The notes under the pieces were generated by a model. That model worked only from the letters and a program-made list of their open reading frames with translations, ran no database searches and was not told where the DNA came from. Positions 16,051-24,955 of a stretch of 64,000 nucleotides of DNA are shown here, piece after piece. A program made the position numbers and the translations under genes. This stretch comes from Agathobaculum sp. Marseille-P7918 (lineage in GTDB: Bacteria > Bacillota > Clostridia > Oscillospirales > Butyricicoccaceae): the NCBI RefSeq assembly GCF_900625105.1, contig NZ_UYYD01000006.1, positions 57,749 to 121,748 on the forward strand, in the 5' to 3' direction. Each line of letters opens with the position of its first letter. Position 1 is the first letter of the stretch.

Positions 16051-16596
16051 TTATGAAGCATCGGACATTTTCAGAACCGTAACTTTGTCCGTGCCGATGC
16101 CGCACACCGTGCTGACCGCCTGCGTCACCGCCAGACGCACCTGCGCGTCGTCCGCGCCGTCGCACAGAACGACCGCGCCGCGGAAGGTCGGCAGCAGGTT
16201 TTTGACCGTGACCGGTTTTTCCCCATAGCTGCCGTCGCTGAGCACGGTCAGATCGCTTTCATAGCTCTCGCTGCTGTCCATGCCGGTCGTCTGGCGGGTG
16301 TTGACCGCATAGACCGCTTCGCCGCTCTGCTCGAGCGACAGCATCAGCTCGACCCGCCCCACGCCGTCCACCGCCGCGAGTTTGCCGCACAGCTGCTGCT
16401 CAAACGAAGCAAGGTCGAACGACGACGGCTCGGCCGATACGTCGGTTGCCGCCGTCTCCTGCTTGGCCCCGCGTCCCCCGGACGCGAGCAGCAGCACGCC
16501 CGCCAGCAGCACGATCAGCACCGCGCGGTATTTGACCGCGAGCGGCAGGATTTTTCCCTGCGCCGCCCGCAGCCGCTCCTTCCACTGTTCTTTCAT
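16051..16596 (-). CDS. spoIIIAG: Stage III sporulation protein AG
   Basis: SpoIIIAG forms a large ring in the mother cell-forespore channel. The 181-residue product has one membrane segment (about residues 25-42) followed by a periplasmic-side ring domain with LASFEQQLCGKLAAVDGVGR and ending in GIGTDKVTVLKMSD. The ATG at 16596 overlaps the spoIIIAF stop as ATGA and has AGGAG 11 bases upstream. Order and overlap match the operon in other spore formers. Confidence 0.94.
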   Translation of the reverse strand: MKEQWKERLRAAQGKILPLAVKYRAVLIVLLAGVLLLASGGRGAKQETAATDVSAEPSSFDLASFEQQLCGKLAAVDGVGRVELMLSLEQSGEAVYAVNTRQTTGMDSSESYESDLTVLSDGSYGEKPVTVKNLLPTFRGAVVLCDGADDAQVRLAVTQAVSTVCGIGTDKVTVLKMSDAS

Positions 16597-17072
16597 TGCG
16601 CTATCCACTCCTGTCTGTCCGCATCCACACCGCAGCCCTCGGAAACCAGCGTTTTCAGTTCGTCCAGCCGCGCTGCATCCGTGCTCTGATAATAAACGGT
16701 CACGCGGCCGACCTGTAAGATCCCGTCCGCATCGTTTTCCATCGTCACATGCACCGTGCAGTCAAAGCCCTGTTCCTGCGCGCTGCGCTCGAGCGCATCC
16801 GCGATGCTGGAGGCGACCGTGCTCATCGCGGTCTGCGCGTTCTGCGCCTGGATCGCGTCCACGTCCACTTGGGACGCGCCTTCCCAGATGCCGTCCCAGC
16901 CGGTCAGCCGCAGCGCCGCCAGCGGCTGGAGCAGCGCCAGCAGCATGAGCAGCCCGGCCGCCAGCTTGACGATCTCGCGCAGCGCGCCGCCCCCGACCAC
17001 GCGCAGCGCCACCGCGGACGCCACGCCCGCCAGCGTCACGCGCAGCAAAATGGTATGTAACAATTCGGTCAT
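16593..17072 (-). CDS. spoIIIAF: Stage III sporulation protein AF
   Basis: SpoIIIAF is a small membrane protein of the SpoIIIA-SpoIIQ channel. The 159-residue product has two N-terminal hydrophobic helices (about residues 5-24 and 33-55) and a soluble C-terminal domain with VHVTMENDADGILQVGRVTVYY. It starts at the ATG at 17072, overlapping spoIIIAE by 4 bases. Confidence 0.92.
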   Translation of the reverse strand: MTELLHTILLRVTLAGVASAVALRVVGGGALREIVKLAAGLLMLLALLQPLAALRLTGWDGIWEGASQVDVDAIQAQNAQTAMSTVASSIADALERSAQEQGFDCTVHVTMENDADGILQVGRVTVYYQSTDAARLDELKTLVSEGCGVDADRQEWIAQ

Positions 17073-18160
17073 ATCGGCTTCACCATCGCAACCACATAAA
17101 CCAGCTCCAAAAACAAGATCAGGCAGCAGGTGCTCAGCATGCCCAGCAGCAGGCCGAATCCCGTGCTGACCCCTTCCAGCAGCTGCCGCAGGCTGCCCGC
17201 GCACAGTGGGGACAGCACGGCTGCGCCCGCCTTGTAACACAGGTAGCTTGCGCCCACACGCACAAACGGGATCAGGCAGATCGCGGCCACGCACAGCATG
17301 CCGAACACGCCCACCGAGCTGCGCAGCAGCGCCGCGCCCGAAAGCACGGTCTCGGTCGCGTCCGAGATCACGCCGCCGACCACCGGCACCGCGCCCGAAA
17401 CCGCAAATTTCGCGGTCTTGAGCGCCATGCGGTCCACGCTGCCCGACACCCCGCCTGCAATGGTCAGATAAGCGGTAAACAGGGTCAAAATCAGCTTGAG
17501 CGCGCCCGAGGTCAAGCTTTTGATGCCATCCGCGATGCCGTGCAGCATACCGTTGCCGGTCGCGGCGTCCACCGCGACCACCGCAAGGTACGCGCACGCC
17601 GCGGGCACGAGCAGCGTGTTCACCAGCCGGATCACCAGATCGAACACCACCATCGTCGCCACCTGCAAGGCGGTCGCGGTCGCGGCGTTGCCGCCGGAGG
17701 CCAGCACGGTCGCCAGCACCGGCTGCAACGTCCCGGAAAACACGCTGATCTCCGACAAGGTTTCGCGGCACAGCGCCAAAACGCCGGTAAAATCCTGCAA
17801 AAGCACCGCCGCACAACCCAGCGCGCCCGCCATGTCGATCCACGCATCCGCTGCGCCGCCCGCCGCCGCGGAAAATCCGCGCCCGACCGCGGTCAGGATC
17901 ACGATCACCGCCACGCGCACCAATCCGCCCAGCGCGTTTTGCAGCGCGCTGCGGCTATCCGCCGCTGTGTTTTCCAGCAGACGGGCAAACGACCCGGTCA
18001 GCTCGTCCGCCGTTTCCGGATCGATGCCGTCCAGATACGCGCGCTGCTCTCCCGGCACCGCGCCGCGCAGCGTGTCCCCCTGCGCGGTTTCTCCCTCAGC
18101 CGCGGCTGCCCCGGTCATGCACGCCAGCAGCACCAGCAGCACGGCAAACACTCTTTTCAT
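17069..18160 (-). CDS. spoIIIAE: Stage III sporulation protein AE
   Basis: SpoIIIAE is the polytopic membrane component of the SpoIIIA complex. The 363-residue product starts with a signal peptide (MKRVFAVLLVLLACMTGAAA) and has about eight further hydrophobic segments. Conserved stretches include TALQVATMVVFDLVIRL, SGALKLILTLFTAYLT and AKFAVSGAVPVVGGVISDA. The ATG at 18160 was chosen because AAAGGA lies 9 bases upstream. The ATG at 18178 overlaps the spoIIIAD stop as ATGA and is an alternative. Confidence 0.93.
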   Translation of the reverse strand: MKRVFAVLLVLLACMTGAAAAEGETAQGDTLRGAVPGEQRAYLDGIDPETADELTGSFARLLENTAADSRSALQNALGGLVRVAVIVILTAVGRGFSAAAGGAADAWIDMAGALGCAAVLLQDFTGVLALCRETLSEISVFSGTLQPVLATVLASGGNAATATALQVATMVVFDLVIRLVNTLLVPAACAYLAVVAVDAATGNGMLHGIADGIKSLTSGALKLILTLFTAYLTIAGGVSGSVDRMALKTAKFAVSGAVPVVGGVISDATETVLSGAALLRSSVGVFGMLCVAAICLIPFVRVGASYLCYKAGAAVLSPLCAGSLRQLLEGVSTGFGLLLGMLSTCCLILFLELVYVVAMVKPI

Positions 18161-18174
18161 CCGTCCGGTTCCTT

Positions 18175-18564
18175 TCATAACGTCCAGTCCGCCACCAGTT
18201 CGAGCACCTGCTCGAGCAGCGGCAGGCAAAGGGAAAGCGCGAGCACCGCGCCGACGATCTCCAGCTTGGCCGCAAGCGCCGACTGCCCGTTGTCCCGGCA
18301 CAGCGCGCTCATGATGCGCACCACGACCGCAACGCCGACCGTCTTGAGCACCGGCAGATACAGGCGCTGCGTCAAACCGCCCTGCGCCAGCAGGCCGGAA
18401 AACCGCTGCATCGTGCCGCCAAGCATGTCGAACGCGCGCAGCAGTAGGAGCACGCCCGCCGTCAGCGTCAGCAGGAACGCGATCGCGGGCACCTCTTTTT
18501 TGAGCGTCATGGACAGCACAAGCACCAGCAGCACCAGCCCGCAGGCCGCGATCAGGCTGTTCAA
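18175..18564 (-). CDS. spoIIIAD: Stage III sporulation protein AD
   Basis: The 129-residue product is a hydrophobic protein with about four membrane segments, paired with SpoIIIAC in the channel complex. The conserved KTVGVAVVVRIMSALCRDNGQSALA region is typical. Translation starts at a TTG (18562-18564) that overlaps the spoIIIAC stop codon as TTGA, suggesting coupled translation. Confidence 0.92.
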   Translation of the reverse strand: MNSLIAACGLVLLVLVLSMTLKKEVPAIAFLLTLTAGVLLLLRAFDMLGGTMQRFSGLLAQGGLTQRLYLPVLKTVGVAVVVRIMSALCRDNGQSALAAKLEIVGAVLALSLCLPLLEQVLELVADWTL

Positions 18565-18755
18565 AACCCGAACACGCTTTTCATCATCGTAAACAGCTGG
18601 CTGATCTCCTGCACGATCAGCATCAGCACGACGATCAGCCCCGCCAGCGTGGTCATCAGCGCCTGTTCCTCCCGTCCCGAACGCGTCAGCAGCTGGCCGA
18701 GCACCGCCACCAGAATGCCGACCGCCGCGATGCGGAAAATCAGATCAACGTCCAT
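18561..18755 (-). CDS. spoIIIAC: Stage III sporulation protein AC
   Basis: This is a very short membrane protein of 64 residues with two hydrophobic helices (about 6-23 and 34-52). The family sequence FRIAAVGILVAVLGQLLTRSGREEQA is followed by VQEISQLFTMMKSVFGF. Length equals that of the family. Confidence 0.94.
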   Translation of the reverse strand: MDVDLIFRIAAVGILVAVLGQLLTRSGREEQALMTTLAGLIVVLMLIVQEISQLFTMMKSVFGF

Positions 18756-18769
18756 ATGTTCCTCCGTCC

Positions 18770-19288
18770 TCAGATCAGCACCAGCACCACCAGAATGCCC
18801 AGCGCAATGCCGCAGGTGCGGTACAGGTTGCCCTTGTTTTGCAGCTCTCCCGCCGCCGTGTCGCGCGCCGCCGACAGCCGCCGCGCGATCTGCTCGAGCC
18901 CCGCGACCTGCTCGGACGCGTCATACCGGCCCAGCCACGCCGCCGCCTCGCACAGGATATCGCATTCCGCCTGCCCCAGACCGATTTTGTCCCGACAGTC
19001 CCGCAGCGAAGCGCGCCACTGATAGCCGAGCGACAGGCCGTTTTCCTCGCGCAGGCGCCGGCTGAGGCAGCCGAACACCGTGCGTATGACTGCGTTTTCG
19101 TTTTCCGCGAGCTGTCCGACGATCTCCGGAATGGGCGCGCGCCGGCAGGAGATCTCCCCTTCCATCAGCCCCAGCGCCAGCAGCATGGCGTCCGCCGCAG
19201 CCACCCGCCGCCGCAGGCCCTGCCGCGCGGACAGGCCGAGCGCTGCGCACGCGCCGAAGATCATGACCGAACCCATCAGCTTGAGCAT
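18770..19288 (-). CDS. spoIIIAB: Stage III sporulation protein AB
   Basis: SpoIIIAB is related to GspF-type platform proteins of secretion systems. The 172-residue product has an N-terminal membrane helix (MLKLMGSVMIFGACAALGLS) and a helical cytoplasmic domain with LLALGLMEGEISCRRAPIPE. A C-terminal membrane helix ends in GIALGILVVLVLI. The ATG at 19288 follows GGAGGG. It overlaps spoIIIAA by 13 bases. Confidence 0.93.
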   Translation of the reverse strand: MLKLMGSVMIFGACAALGLSARQGLRRRVAAADAMLLALGLMEGEISCRRAPIPEIVGQLAENENAVIRTVFGCLSRRLREENGLSLGYQWRASLRDCRDKIGLGQAECDILCEAAAWLGRYDASEQVAGLEQIARRLSAARDTAAGELQNKGNLYRTCGIALGILVVLVLI

Positions 19289-20181
19289 GTTTTTCCCTCC
19301 AGTTTTTCCATCCGGTACTGCCGTTTTCCGTTTTCCCGCGTGATGACCACTGCCCGCTCGAACACCCGCAGGTCGAGCAGCGCGCGGTACAGCGGCCGGC
19401 GGCACAGATCGTCCACATCCGCCGCGTGCGCGCTGGCCAGCACGGCCGTGCCGCAGTGCGCGCACAGCGAAACCGCCTCCACATCCTCGGGCGCGGTGAT
19501 CTCGTCAAACGCGATCAGCTCGGGCGACATGGTCTTGAGCAGCATGATCGCCGCCTGCCGTTTCGCGCAATTTTCCAGCACATCCGTGCACCGGCCGACC
19601 GCAAACTGCGGCGCGCCGTCCGCGAGCGCCGCGATCTCCCCGCGCTCGTCCGCGACCGAAACCGGATGCCCCGCGTCCGACACCAACCGCACCCATTCGC
19701 GCAGCAGCGTCGTTTTGCCGAAGCCGGGCGGCGACAGCAGCAGCACGCTTTGCGGTGCGCCCGTGCCGATCCACGGCCGGATGGTCTCGTCCACCTCTGT
19801 CACCTGCCGCGCCACGCGCAGATTGACCGACGATAGGCCGCGCACGCCGATCACCTGTCCGTTTTCCTCGGCCACCGTGCCGCAAAGCCCGAGCCGGTGC
19901 CCGCCGCCGAGCGTCACAAACCCGTGCCGCAGGCTTTCCGCATAGCTGTGCACCGAGTACCGCGCCGCCCGGCTGAGCGTTTCGCGCAGCTCCTGCGCCG
20001 TGACCGGTGCAAGGTCGGTCTCCCGCTCGCCCGACGCGGTGCGCACCGACGGCGGACGCCCCACGCGCAGACGGATCTCTTCGACCGCCTTCCCGCCGTC
20101 CAGCCGCGCCAGCTGCGCCGCCCGCGATACGGGCAGGCAGGCGATCGCCTGCAAATACGCGCCGTCCTGTTTTGCTTCCAT
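19276..20181 (-). CDS. spoIIIAA: Stage III sporulation protein AA (ATPase)
   Basis: SpoIIIAA is the secretion-type ATPase of the SpoIIIA complex. The 301-residue product has Walker A in LLSPPGFGKTTLLREW (about residues 143-158), an arginine-rich VADERGEIAAL box, and Walker B in LIAFDEITAPEDVEA. The N-terminal part contains VEEIRLRVGRPPSV, typical of the family. The ATG at 20181 (MEAKQDG) has AGGTG 6 bases upstream; an ATG two codons earlier is too close to it. It is the first gene of the operon, behind a sigma-E-like promoter. Confidence 0.94.
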   Translation of the reverse strand: MEAKQDGAYLQAIACLPVSRAAQLARLDGGKAVEEIRLRVGRPPSVRTASGERETDLAPVTAQELRETLSRAARYSVHSYAESLRHGFVTLGGGHRLGLCGTVAEENGQVIGVRGLSSVNLRVARQVTEVDETIRPWIGTGAPQSVLLLSPPGFGKTTLLREWVRLVSDAGHPVSVADERGEIAALADGAPQFAVGRCTDVLENCAKRQAAIMLLKTMSPELIAFDEITAPEDVEAVSLCAHCGTAVLASAHAADVDDLCRRPLYRALLDLRVFERAVVITRENGKRQYRMEKLEGKTCSS

Positions 20182-20197
20182 TTGCATCACCTGTCCT

Positions 20198-20226
20198 ACT
20201 CTATGTCCGGCCTGTCCGGAATATGA
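20198..20226 (-). promoter_or_regulatory. Sigma-E-type promoter of the spoIIIA operon
   Basis: On the minus strand TCATATT (20220-20226) and CATAGAGT (20198-20205) are 14 bases apart, just before spoIIIAA. This fits the Bacillus mother-cell sigma-E consensus (KMATATT, N13-14, CATACAHT), with a perfect -35 and 6 of 8 in the -10. Confidence 0.8.
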
Positions 20227-20254
20227 CTGAAACACAACCGTAATAAAACGGGCA

Positions 20255-20283
20255 TTGACAACGCGCGGCTTTGGGAATATAAT
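20255..20283 (+). promoter_or_regulatory. Consensus sigma-A promoter of the aro operon
   Basis: TTGACA (20255-20260) and TATAAT (20278-20283) are both perfect consensus and 17 bases apart. Transcription should start near 20290, at the head of the T-box leader. Confidence 0.9.
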
Positions 20284-20289
20284 AGGTAC

Positions 20290-20575
20290 AAATATTGCAC
20301 AAAGCGATGACAGAGGAAAGTAATTGTTCCAAGTGCGGCTTTCAGGGAGTGTCCGGCATGACTGGAAACGGACGCAGACGCCGGTACAATGAAGTTCCCT
20401 CTTGAGCTGCGGCGCTGAAAAACCCGGTTTCAGTAGGCGCCGACGGACTTCCTCCGTTACAGGGATAGGATATTTTCTGTATCCGAAAAAGTGCGGCATA
20501 GCTTTATGCCGAATGTGGGTGGTACCGCGGAACCGTTTGTCTTTCGTCCCTCTTTGTGGATGAAAGGCTTTTTTT
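20290..20575 (+). promoter_or_regulatory. T-box riboswitch leader, phenylalanine specifier (UUC)
   Basis: The leader has the invariant T-box sequence TGGGTGGTACCGCGG (20516-20530), which forms the antiterminator with the UGGU bulge for an NCCA end with discriminator A. Stem I starts with CAGAGGAAAGTAA, containing the AGTA loop-E element, and closes with CTCTTGAGC. Aligned on the Geobacillus glyQS leader (GAAA-GGC-AUUCUUGAGC), the specifier position reads GAAG-TTC-CCTCTTGAGC, so the codon is TTC (20395-20397), phenylalanine. The intrinsic terminator is at 20539-20575. The tRNA-Phe(GAA) at 53523 has discriminator A, as required. Uncharged tRNA-Phe would switch the downstream aro/pheA genes on. 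Confidence 0.92.
20539..20575 (+). terminator. T-box terminator hairpin
   Basis: GTCTTTCGTCC (20539-20549) pairs with GGATGAAAGGC (20558-20568) with two wobbles, followed by seven Ts. The 5' strand lies just after the T-box sequence, as required for the alternative antiterminator. Confidence 0.85.
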
Positions 20576-20635
20576 GTGCTTTTTTCCGCCGGACAAACGA
20601 AAAACCCACTTTTCTATATAAAGGAGAGACAAAAA

Positions 20636-21652
20636 ATGATCATTATCATGAAGCACGGCGCAACGCGCGAACACGTTGAGGAACTTTCCCGCCATATCGA
20701 GCGCTGGGGCGTCAAGGCAAACCCGATTTACGGCGAAGGCACGATCGTCATCGGCCTGGTCGGCGACACGGGTGCAGTTGATAAGGACGCGCTGATGCGC
20801 GACCCGCAGGTCGAGAACATCCTCAAGGTGCAGGAGCCGTTCAAGCTGGCCAACCGCAAGTTCCATCCGGACAACACGGAAGTGACCATCGCGCCGGACG
20901 TGGTCGTCGGCGGCAAAAAGCTGGTCGTCATGGCAGGCCCCTGCTCGGTCGAGAGCGAGGAGCAGATCATCGACGTGGCCAAGCATGTGCAGGCCGAGGG
21001 CGCGACCGTGCTGCGCGGCGGCGCATGGAAGCCGCGTTCCTCCCCGTACTCGTTCCAGGGTCTGAAGGCCGAAGGCCTCGAGCTGCTGCACAAGGCGCAT
21101 GAGGCAACCGGCCTGCCGGTCGTCACCGAGATCACCAACCCCGCACACATCGATATGTTCATGGAAAAGTGCGACTGCTTCCAGGTCGGCGCGCGCAACA
21201 TGCAGAACTTCGAACTGCTCAAGGAGCTGGGCCAGACCAACAAGCCCGTCCTGCTCAAGCGCGGCTTTGCCAACACGATGGAAGAGTTCCTGATGAGCGC
21301 GGAATACATCATGGCGGGCGGCAACGAGCAGGTCATCCTGTGCGAGCGCGGCATCCGCACCTATGAAAAATACACCCGCAACACGCTGGACATCTCGGCG
21401 GTGCCGGTCCTCAAGCGCATGAGCCACCTGCCGGTCATCGTGGACCCGTCGCACGCGGGCGGCATTTACTGGATGGTCGAGCCGCTGGCCAAGGCAGCCG
21501 TTGCCGCGGGCGCGGACGGCCTGATGATCGAAGTGCACAACGACCCCGCGCATGCCCTGTCGGACGGCGCGCAGTCGCTGACCTACGAATCCTTCCACGA
21601 AACCATGCAGAGCCTGCGCGCGGTTGCACAGGCAGTCGGCCGCGAGATTTGA
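20636..21652 (+). CDS. aroF: 3-deoxy-7-phosphoheptulonate synthase (DAHP synthase, AroF/type I-beta)
   Basis: DAHP synthase joins phosphoenolpyruvate and erythrose 4-phosphate, the first step of the shikimate pathway. The 338-residue product has an N-terminal ferredoxin-like regulatory domain (about residues 1-70, MIIIMKHGATREHVEEL) and a barrel with VMAGPCSVESEEQI, LRGGAWKPRSSPYSFQG and VPVLKRMSHLPVIVDPSHAGG. This layout is the Thermotoga-type I-beta subfamily, in which the extra domain mediates Tyr/Phe feedback. The ATG at 20636 has AAGGAG 9 bases upstream. It is the first gene after the T-box. Confidence 0.95.
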   Translation: MIIIMKHGATREHVEELSRHIERWGVKANPIYGEGTIVIGLVGDTGAVDKDALMRDPQVENILKVQEPFKLANRKFHPDNTEVTIAPDVVVGGKKLVVMAGPCSVESEEQIIDVAKHVQAEGATVLRGGAWKPRSSPYSFQGLKAEGLELLHKAHEATGLPVVTEITNPAHIDMFMEKCDCFQVGARNMQNFELLKELGQTNKPVLLKRGFANTMEEFLMSAEYIMAGGNEQVILCERGIRTYEKYTRNTLDISAVPVLKRMSHLPVIVDPSHAGGIYWMVEPLAKAAVAAGADGLMIEVHNDPAHALSDGAQSLTYESFHETMQSLRAVAQAVGREI

Positions 21653-21671
21653 TCAAAGGAGGGTTGCAGCC

Positions 21672-22712
21672 ATGCAGATGCTGAACCTGACGGGCGCAAA
21701 CGGTGTGTCCGAAATCTACATTGAAACCGATCTGCTCAGCCACGCGGGACAGATGATTGCCGACGTGTTCTCCCCCTCCCGCGTGCATATCGTGACCGAC
21801 TCCACGGTCGCGCCGCTCTACCTTGCACAGCTTGAGCAGCAGTTTACCCTGCCGGTCACCTCGACCATCATCCCCGCGGGCGAGGAGCACAAGCGGCTCT
21901 CCACGGTCGAGGGCATCTACCACGACCTGCTCGCCGCGGGCATGACGCGCAAAGACCTCATCATCGCGCTCGGCGGCGGCGTCGTGGGCGACATCACGGG
22001 CTTCGCCGCGGCGACCTTCCTGCGCGGTGTATCGCTGTGCCAGATCCCGACCACCCTGCTCGCGCAGGTGGATTCCTCGGTCGGCGGCAAGACGGGCGTG
22101 GACCTTGCCGAGGGCAAAAACCTGGTCGGTGCGTTCTACCAGCCGCGGCTGGTGCTGATCGACCCGGAGGTCCTCAAAACCCTGCCGGACGCCACCTTTG
22201 CCGACGGCATGGCCGAGGTCGTCAAATACGGCTATATCGCCAACCCCGAAATCCTCGACATGGTGTCCCAGCCGGAGTATCAGGAACAGATCGACGACAT
22301 CATTTATGAATGCGTCAAGATCAAGCGCGACGTGGTCGCCATCGACGAGCACGACACCGGCCTGCGCATGATCCTGAACTTTGGCCACACGATCGGCCAC
22401 GCGGCCGAAAAGCTCGGAAACTACACCGAGCTGACCCACGGTCAGGCGGTCGCCATCGGCATGGTCGCCGCGATGCGGCTGAGCGCGATGCGCGGCAACG
22501 CCGACCTGACCGCGCCGCTGATCACGCTGCTGCAAAAGATCGGCCTGCCGACCGAACTGACCTATGACCGCGAAGCCATTTTCGGCGCGCTGCTGTCGGA
22601 TAAGAAGAAATTCGGCAGCACGGTCAACTTCATCCTCGTGCGCGAACCCGGCCGGGCGGAAATCACCCCGATCGAGGCCGAAACGCTGCACGAGTACATT
22701 CTCAAACTGTAA
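21672..22712 (+). CDS. aroB: 3-dehydroquinate synthase
   Basis: AroB cyclises DAHP to 3-dehydroquinate with NAD and a divalent metal. The 346-residue product has the NAD-binding GGGVVGDITGFAAATFLRGV and LLAQVDSSVGGKTGVDL. The metal ligands fall in DGMAEVVKYG and LNFGHTIGHAAE. The ATG at 21672 follows AAGGAGG. It is the second gene of the operon. Confidence 0.95.
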   Translation: MQMLNLTGANGVSEIYIETDLLSHAGQMIADVFSPSRVHIVTDSTVAPLYLAQLEQQFTLPVTSTIIPAGEEHKRLSTVEGIYHDLLAAGMTRKDLIIALGGGVVGDITGFAAATFLRGVSLCQIPTTLLAQVDSSVGGKTGVDLAEGKNLVGAFYQPRLVLIDPEVLKTLPDATFADGMAEVVKYGYIANPEILDMVSQPEYQEQIDDIIYECVKIKRDVVAIDEHDTGLRMILNFGHTIGHAAEKLGNYTELTHGQAVAIGMVAAMRLSAMRGNADLTAPLITLLQKIGLPTELTYDREAIFGALLSDKKKFGSTVNFILVREPGRAEITPIEAETLHEYILKL

Positions 22713-22725
22713 GGAGGTTGCCGCG

Positions 22726-23817
22726 ATGGGTTCCACTTGGGGCAACGCCATCAAAATTTTCATCTTTGGGGAGTCGCACGGCGCCGGTATCGGCGTCGTG
22801 ATCGACGGCTTCCCGTCGGGCGTTCCGTACGACGAAGCCTTTGTGCTGCGCGAGATGGAGCGCCGCGCACCCGGACGCAACAAGCAGTCCACCCAGCGCA
22901 AGGAAGCCGACAAGCCGGTCATCCAGTCCGGCATATACAACGGCAAAACGACCGGCACGCCCATCTGCGCGCTGATCCAGAACACCAACCAGCATTCGAA
23001 CGACTATGCCGCACTGGCCGCGCAGCCCCGTCCGGGCCACGCGGACTACACCGGCATGGTGCGCTATCACGGCTGTAACGATCCGCGCGGCGGCGGCCAT
23101 TTTTCCGGCCGTCTGACCGCGCCGCTTGTGTTTGCGGGCGCGCTGTGCAAGCTGTGGCTGAAAACGCAGGGCGTCACAGTCGGTTCGCACATCCAGTCGA
23201 TCGCGCAGATTCAGGATATGCCGTTTGACGACGTGGACGTGCCGGTTTCCCAGCTGGAAACGCTGCGAAACGCGGACTATCCGGTCAACAACCCGCGCGC
23301 GCTCGACGCCATGCTCGCCGCGATCGAAGAGGCGCGCGAGGCGCAGGATTCGGTCGGCGGCGTGATCGAATGCGCGGCCGTCGGCCTGCCCGCCGGCATC
23401 GGCAGCCCGATGCTGGACACGGTCGAAAGCCGCCTGTCCTCCATCCTGTTCGCCGTGCCCGCGGTCAAGGGTGTGGAGTTCGGCGCGGGCTTTGCCTTCG
23501 CGGCGCTGCGCGGCTCGCACGCAAACGACACGCTGTATCAGGACGGAGACACAGTCAAAACCGAAACCAACAACAACGGCGGCATCAATGGCGGCATCAC
23601 CAACGGCATGCCGCTGATCGTGCGCGTGTGCATCAAGCCCACGCCGTCCATATCGGCCGTGCAGCAGACGCTCAACATCCAGACCGGCAAGGTCGAGCCG
23701 CTGTCCATCCATGGACGGCACGACCCCTGCATCGTCACGCGTGCCGCGCCGGTGGTCGAGGCGGCCTGTGCGGTCGCACTTGCTGATTTACTCCGGGAGG
23801 CGAACGGTTATGCGTGA
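22726..23817 (+). CDS. aroC: Chorismate synthase
   Basis: AroC makes chorismate from EPSP using reduced FMN as cofactor. The 363-residue product starts at the ATG at 22726, 13 bases after aroB, behind AAGGAGG. It shows the N-terminal signature GESHGAGIGVVIDGFPSG, RRAPGRNKQSTQRKEAD in the flavin region, GGGHFSGRLTA, and the C-terminal RHDPCIVTRAAPVVEA. It overlaps pheA by 8 bases. Confidence 0.95.
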   Translation: MGSTWGNAIKIFIFGESHGAGIGVVIDGFPSGVPYDEAFVLREMERRAPGRNKQSTQRKEADKPVIQSGIYNGKTTGTPICALIQNTNQHSNDYAALAAQPRPGHADYTGMVRYHGCNDPRGGGHFSGRLTAPLVFAGALCKLWLKTQGVTVGSHIQSIAQIQDMPFDDVDVPVSQLETLRNADYPVNNPRALDAMLAAIEEAREAQDSVGGVIECAAVGLPAGIGSPMLDTVESRLSSILFAVPAVKGVEFGAGFAFAALRGSHANDTLYQDGDTVKTETNNNGGINGGITNGMPLIVRVCIKPTPSISAVQQTLNIQTGKVEPLSIHGRHDPCIVTRAAPVVEAACAVALADLLREANGYA

Positions 23818-24949
23818 ATTATCCGAAATCCGGCAGGACATCAACCGCGTGGACGAACAGATCCGCGCGCTGTTTCTCGAGCGCATGGATCTCGCGCTGC
23901 AAGTCGCGCAGACCAAGGTCGAGACCGATGACAAGATCTATAAGCCCGACCGCGAGGCCGAGATCATCCAAAAGCGCACCGCGGGCATGGACGACGAGCT
24001 GCGCCTGAAATACACCGCGCTTTTACAGAGCATGATCCGCGCCAGCCGCGAATATCAATACAGCGAGGTGCTCCGGCAGCGCCCGGAGCGGTTTCCGCTG
24101 CACCCGTCCGGGAACGAACTGGCGCCCAACATCGTCTATTATCAGGGTGTGCCGGGCGCGTATCAGGAACTGGCCGCGCGCGCGCTGTTCCCGCAGTGCG
24201 AGCCGCAATGCGTGCCGACGTGGGAGCAGGTGTTCCAGTCCGTGCGCGACGGCGTGGCGGATGTGGGCGTGGTGCCGGTCGAAAACTCGACCGCCGGCAC
24301 GGTCAGCGAGGTCTATGACCTGCTGCTCGAATACGACCTGTCGATCAACAAGTCCTATATCAAGAAAATTTCGCACTGTCTGGCCGCCGTGCCGGGCGCG
24401 ACGCTTGCCGACATCCGCAGCGTCTGCTCGCACCCGCACGCCCTGCCCCAGTGCCATGCCTTTATCACCGAACACGGGCTGGAGGCGATCGAAGTTGCCA
24501 ACACGGCGATCGCGGCGCAGAACGTGCAGCAAAAAGGCGACAAGCACCTTGCCGCGATCTGCTCGCGCGAGGCGGCAGGCCGGTACGGCCTGACCATTCT
24601 GGCCGAAGGCATCAACGACCTAAAGCACAACGAAACCCGCTTTATCGCGGTCAGCCGCACGCTGACCAGCCGTCCCGAGGACAACCGCATCGAGATCGCG
24701 TTCCGCATCCCGAATGTCGCCGGCTCGCTCGGCCGCGTGCTGGATGTCTTTACGCATTACGGCATTGACATGACCGGCATCTATTCCCGTCCGCTCAAGG
24801 ACAGCCCGTGGTGCTATGTGTTCTATGTGGACTTCACCGGCAACATGCAGGACCATGCCGTGCAGTCCCTGTTATACCAGCTCCATGAGGAGCTGCCCTA
24901 CATCAAAGTCATCGGCAGCTATCCGGTTTCCGATGCAACGGAGGAGTAA
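23810..24949 (+). CDS. pheA: Bifunctional chorismate mutase/prephenate dehydratase (P-protein)
   Basis: The 379-residue protein converts chorismate to prephenate and on to phenylpyruvate. The N-terminal AroQ-type chorismate mutase covers about residues 1-88 (IRQDINRVDEQIRALFLERM). The dehydratase domain (about 105-285) has QGVPGAYQELAARALFP, PVENSTAGTVSEVYDLL and the catalytic NETRFIAV. The C-terminal ACT domain (about 295-375) contains RIPNVAGSLGRVLDVF and YSRPLKDSPWCYVFYVDF and should bind phenylalanine as feedback inhibitor. The ATG at 23810 has GGGAGG upstream. Its presence explains the Phe T-box: both transcription and activity respond to phenylalanine. Confidence 0.95.
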   Translation: MRELSEIRQDINRVDEQIRALFLERMDLALQVAQTKVETDDKIYKPDREAEIIQKRTAGMDDELRLKYTALLQSMIRASREYQYSEVLRQRPERFPLHPSGNELAPNIVYYQGVPGAYQELAARALFPQCEPQCVPTWEQVFQSVRDGVADVGVVPVENSTAGTVSEVYDLLLEYDLSINKSYIKKISHCLAAVPGATLADIRSVCSHPHALPQCHAFITEHGLEAIEVANTAIAAQNVQQKGDKHLAAICSREAAGRYGLTILAEGINDLKHNETRFIAVSRTLTSRPEDNRIEIAFRIPNVAGSLGRVLDVFTHYGIDMTGIYSRPLKDSPWCYVFYVDFTGNMQDHAVQSLLYQLHEELPYIKVIGSYPVSDATEE

Positions 24950-24955
24950 AGCAAC

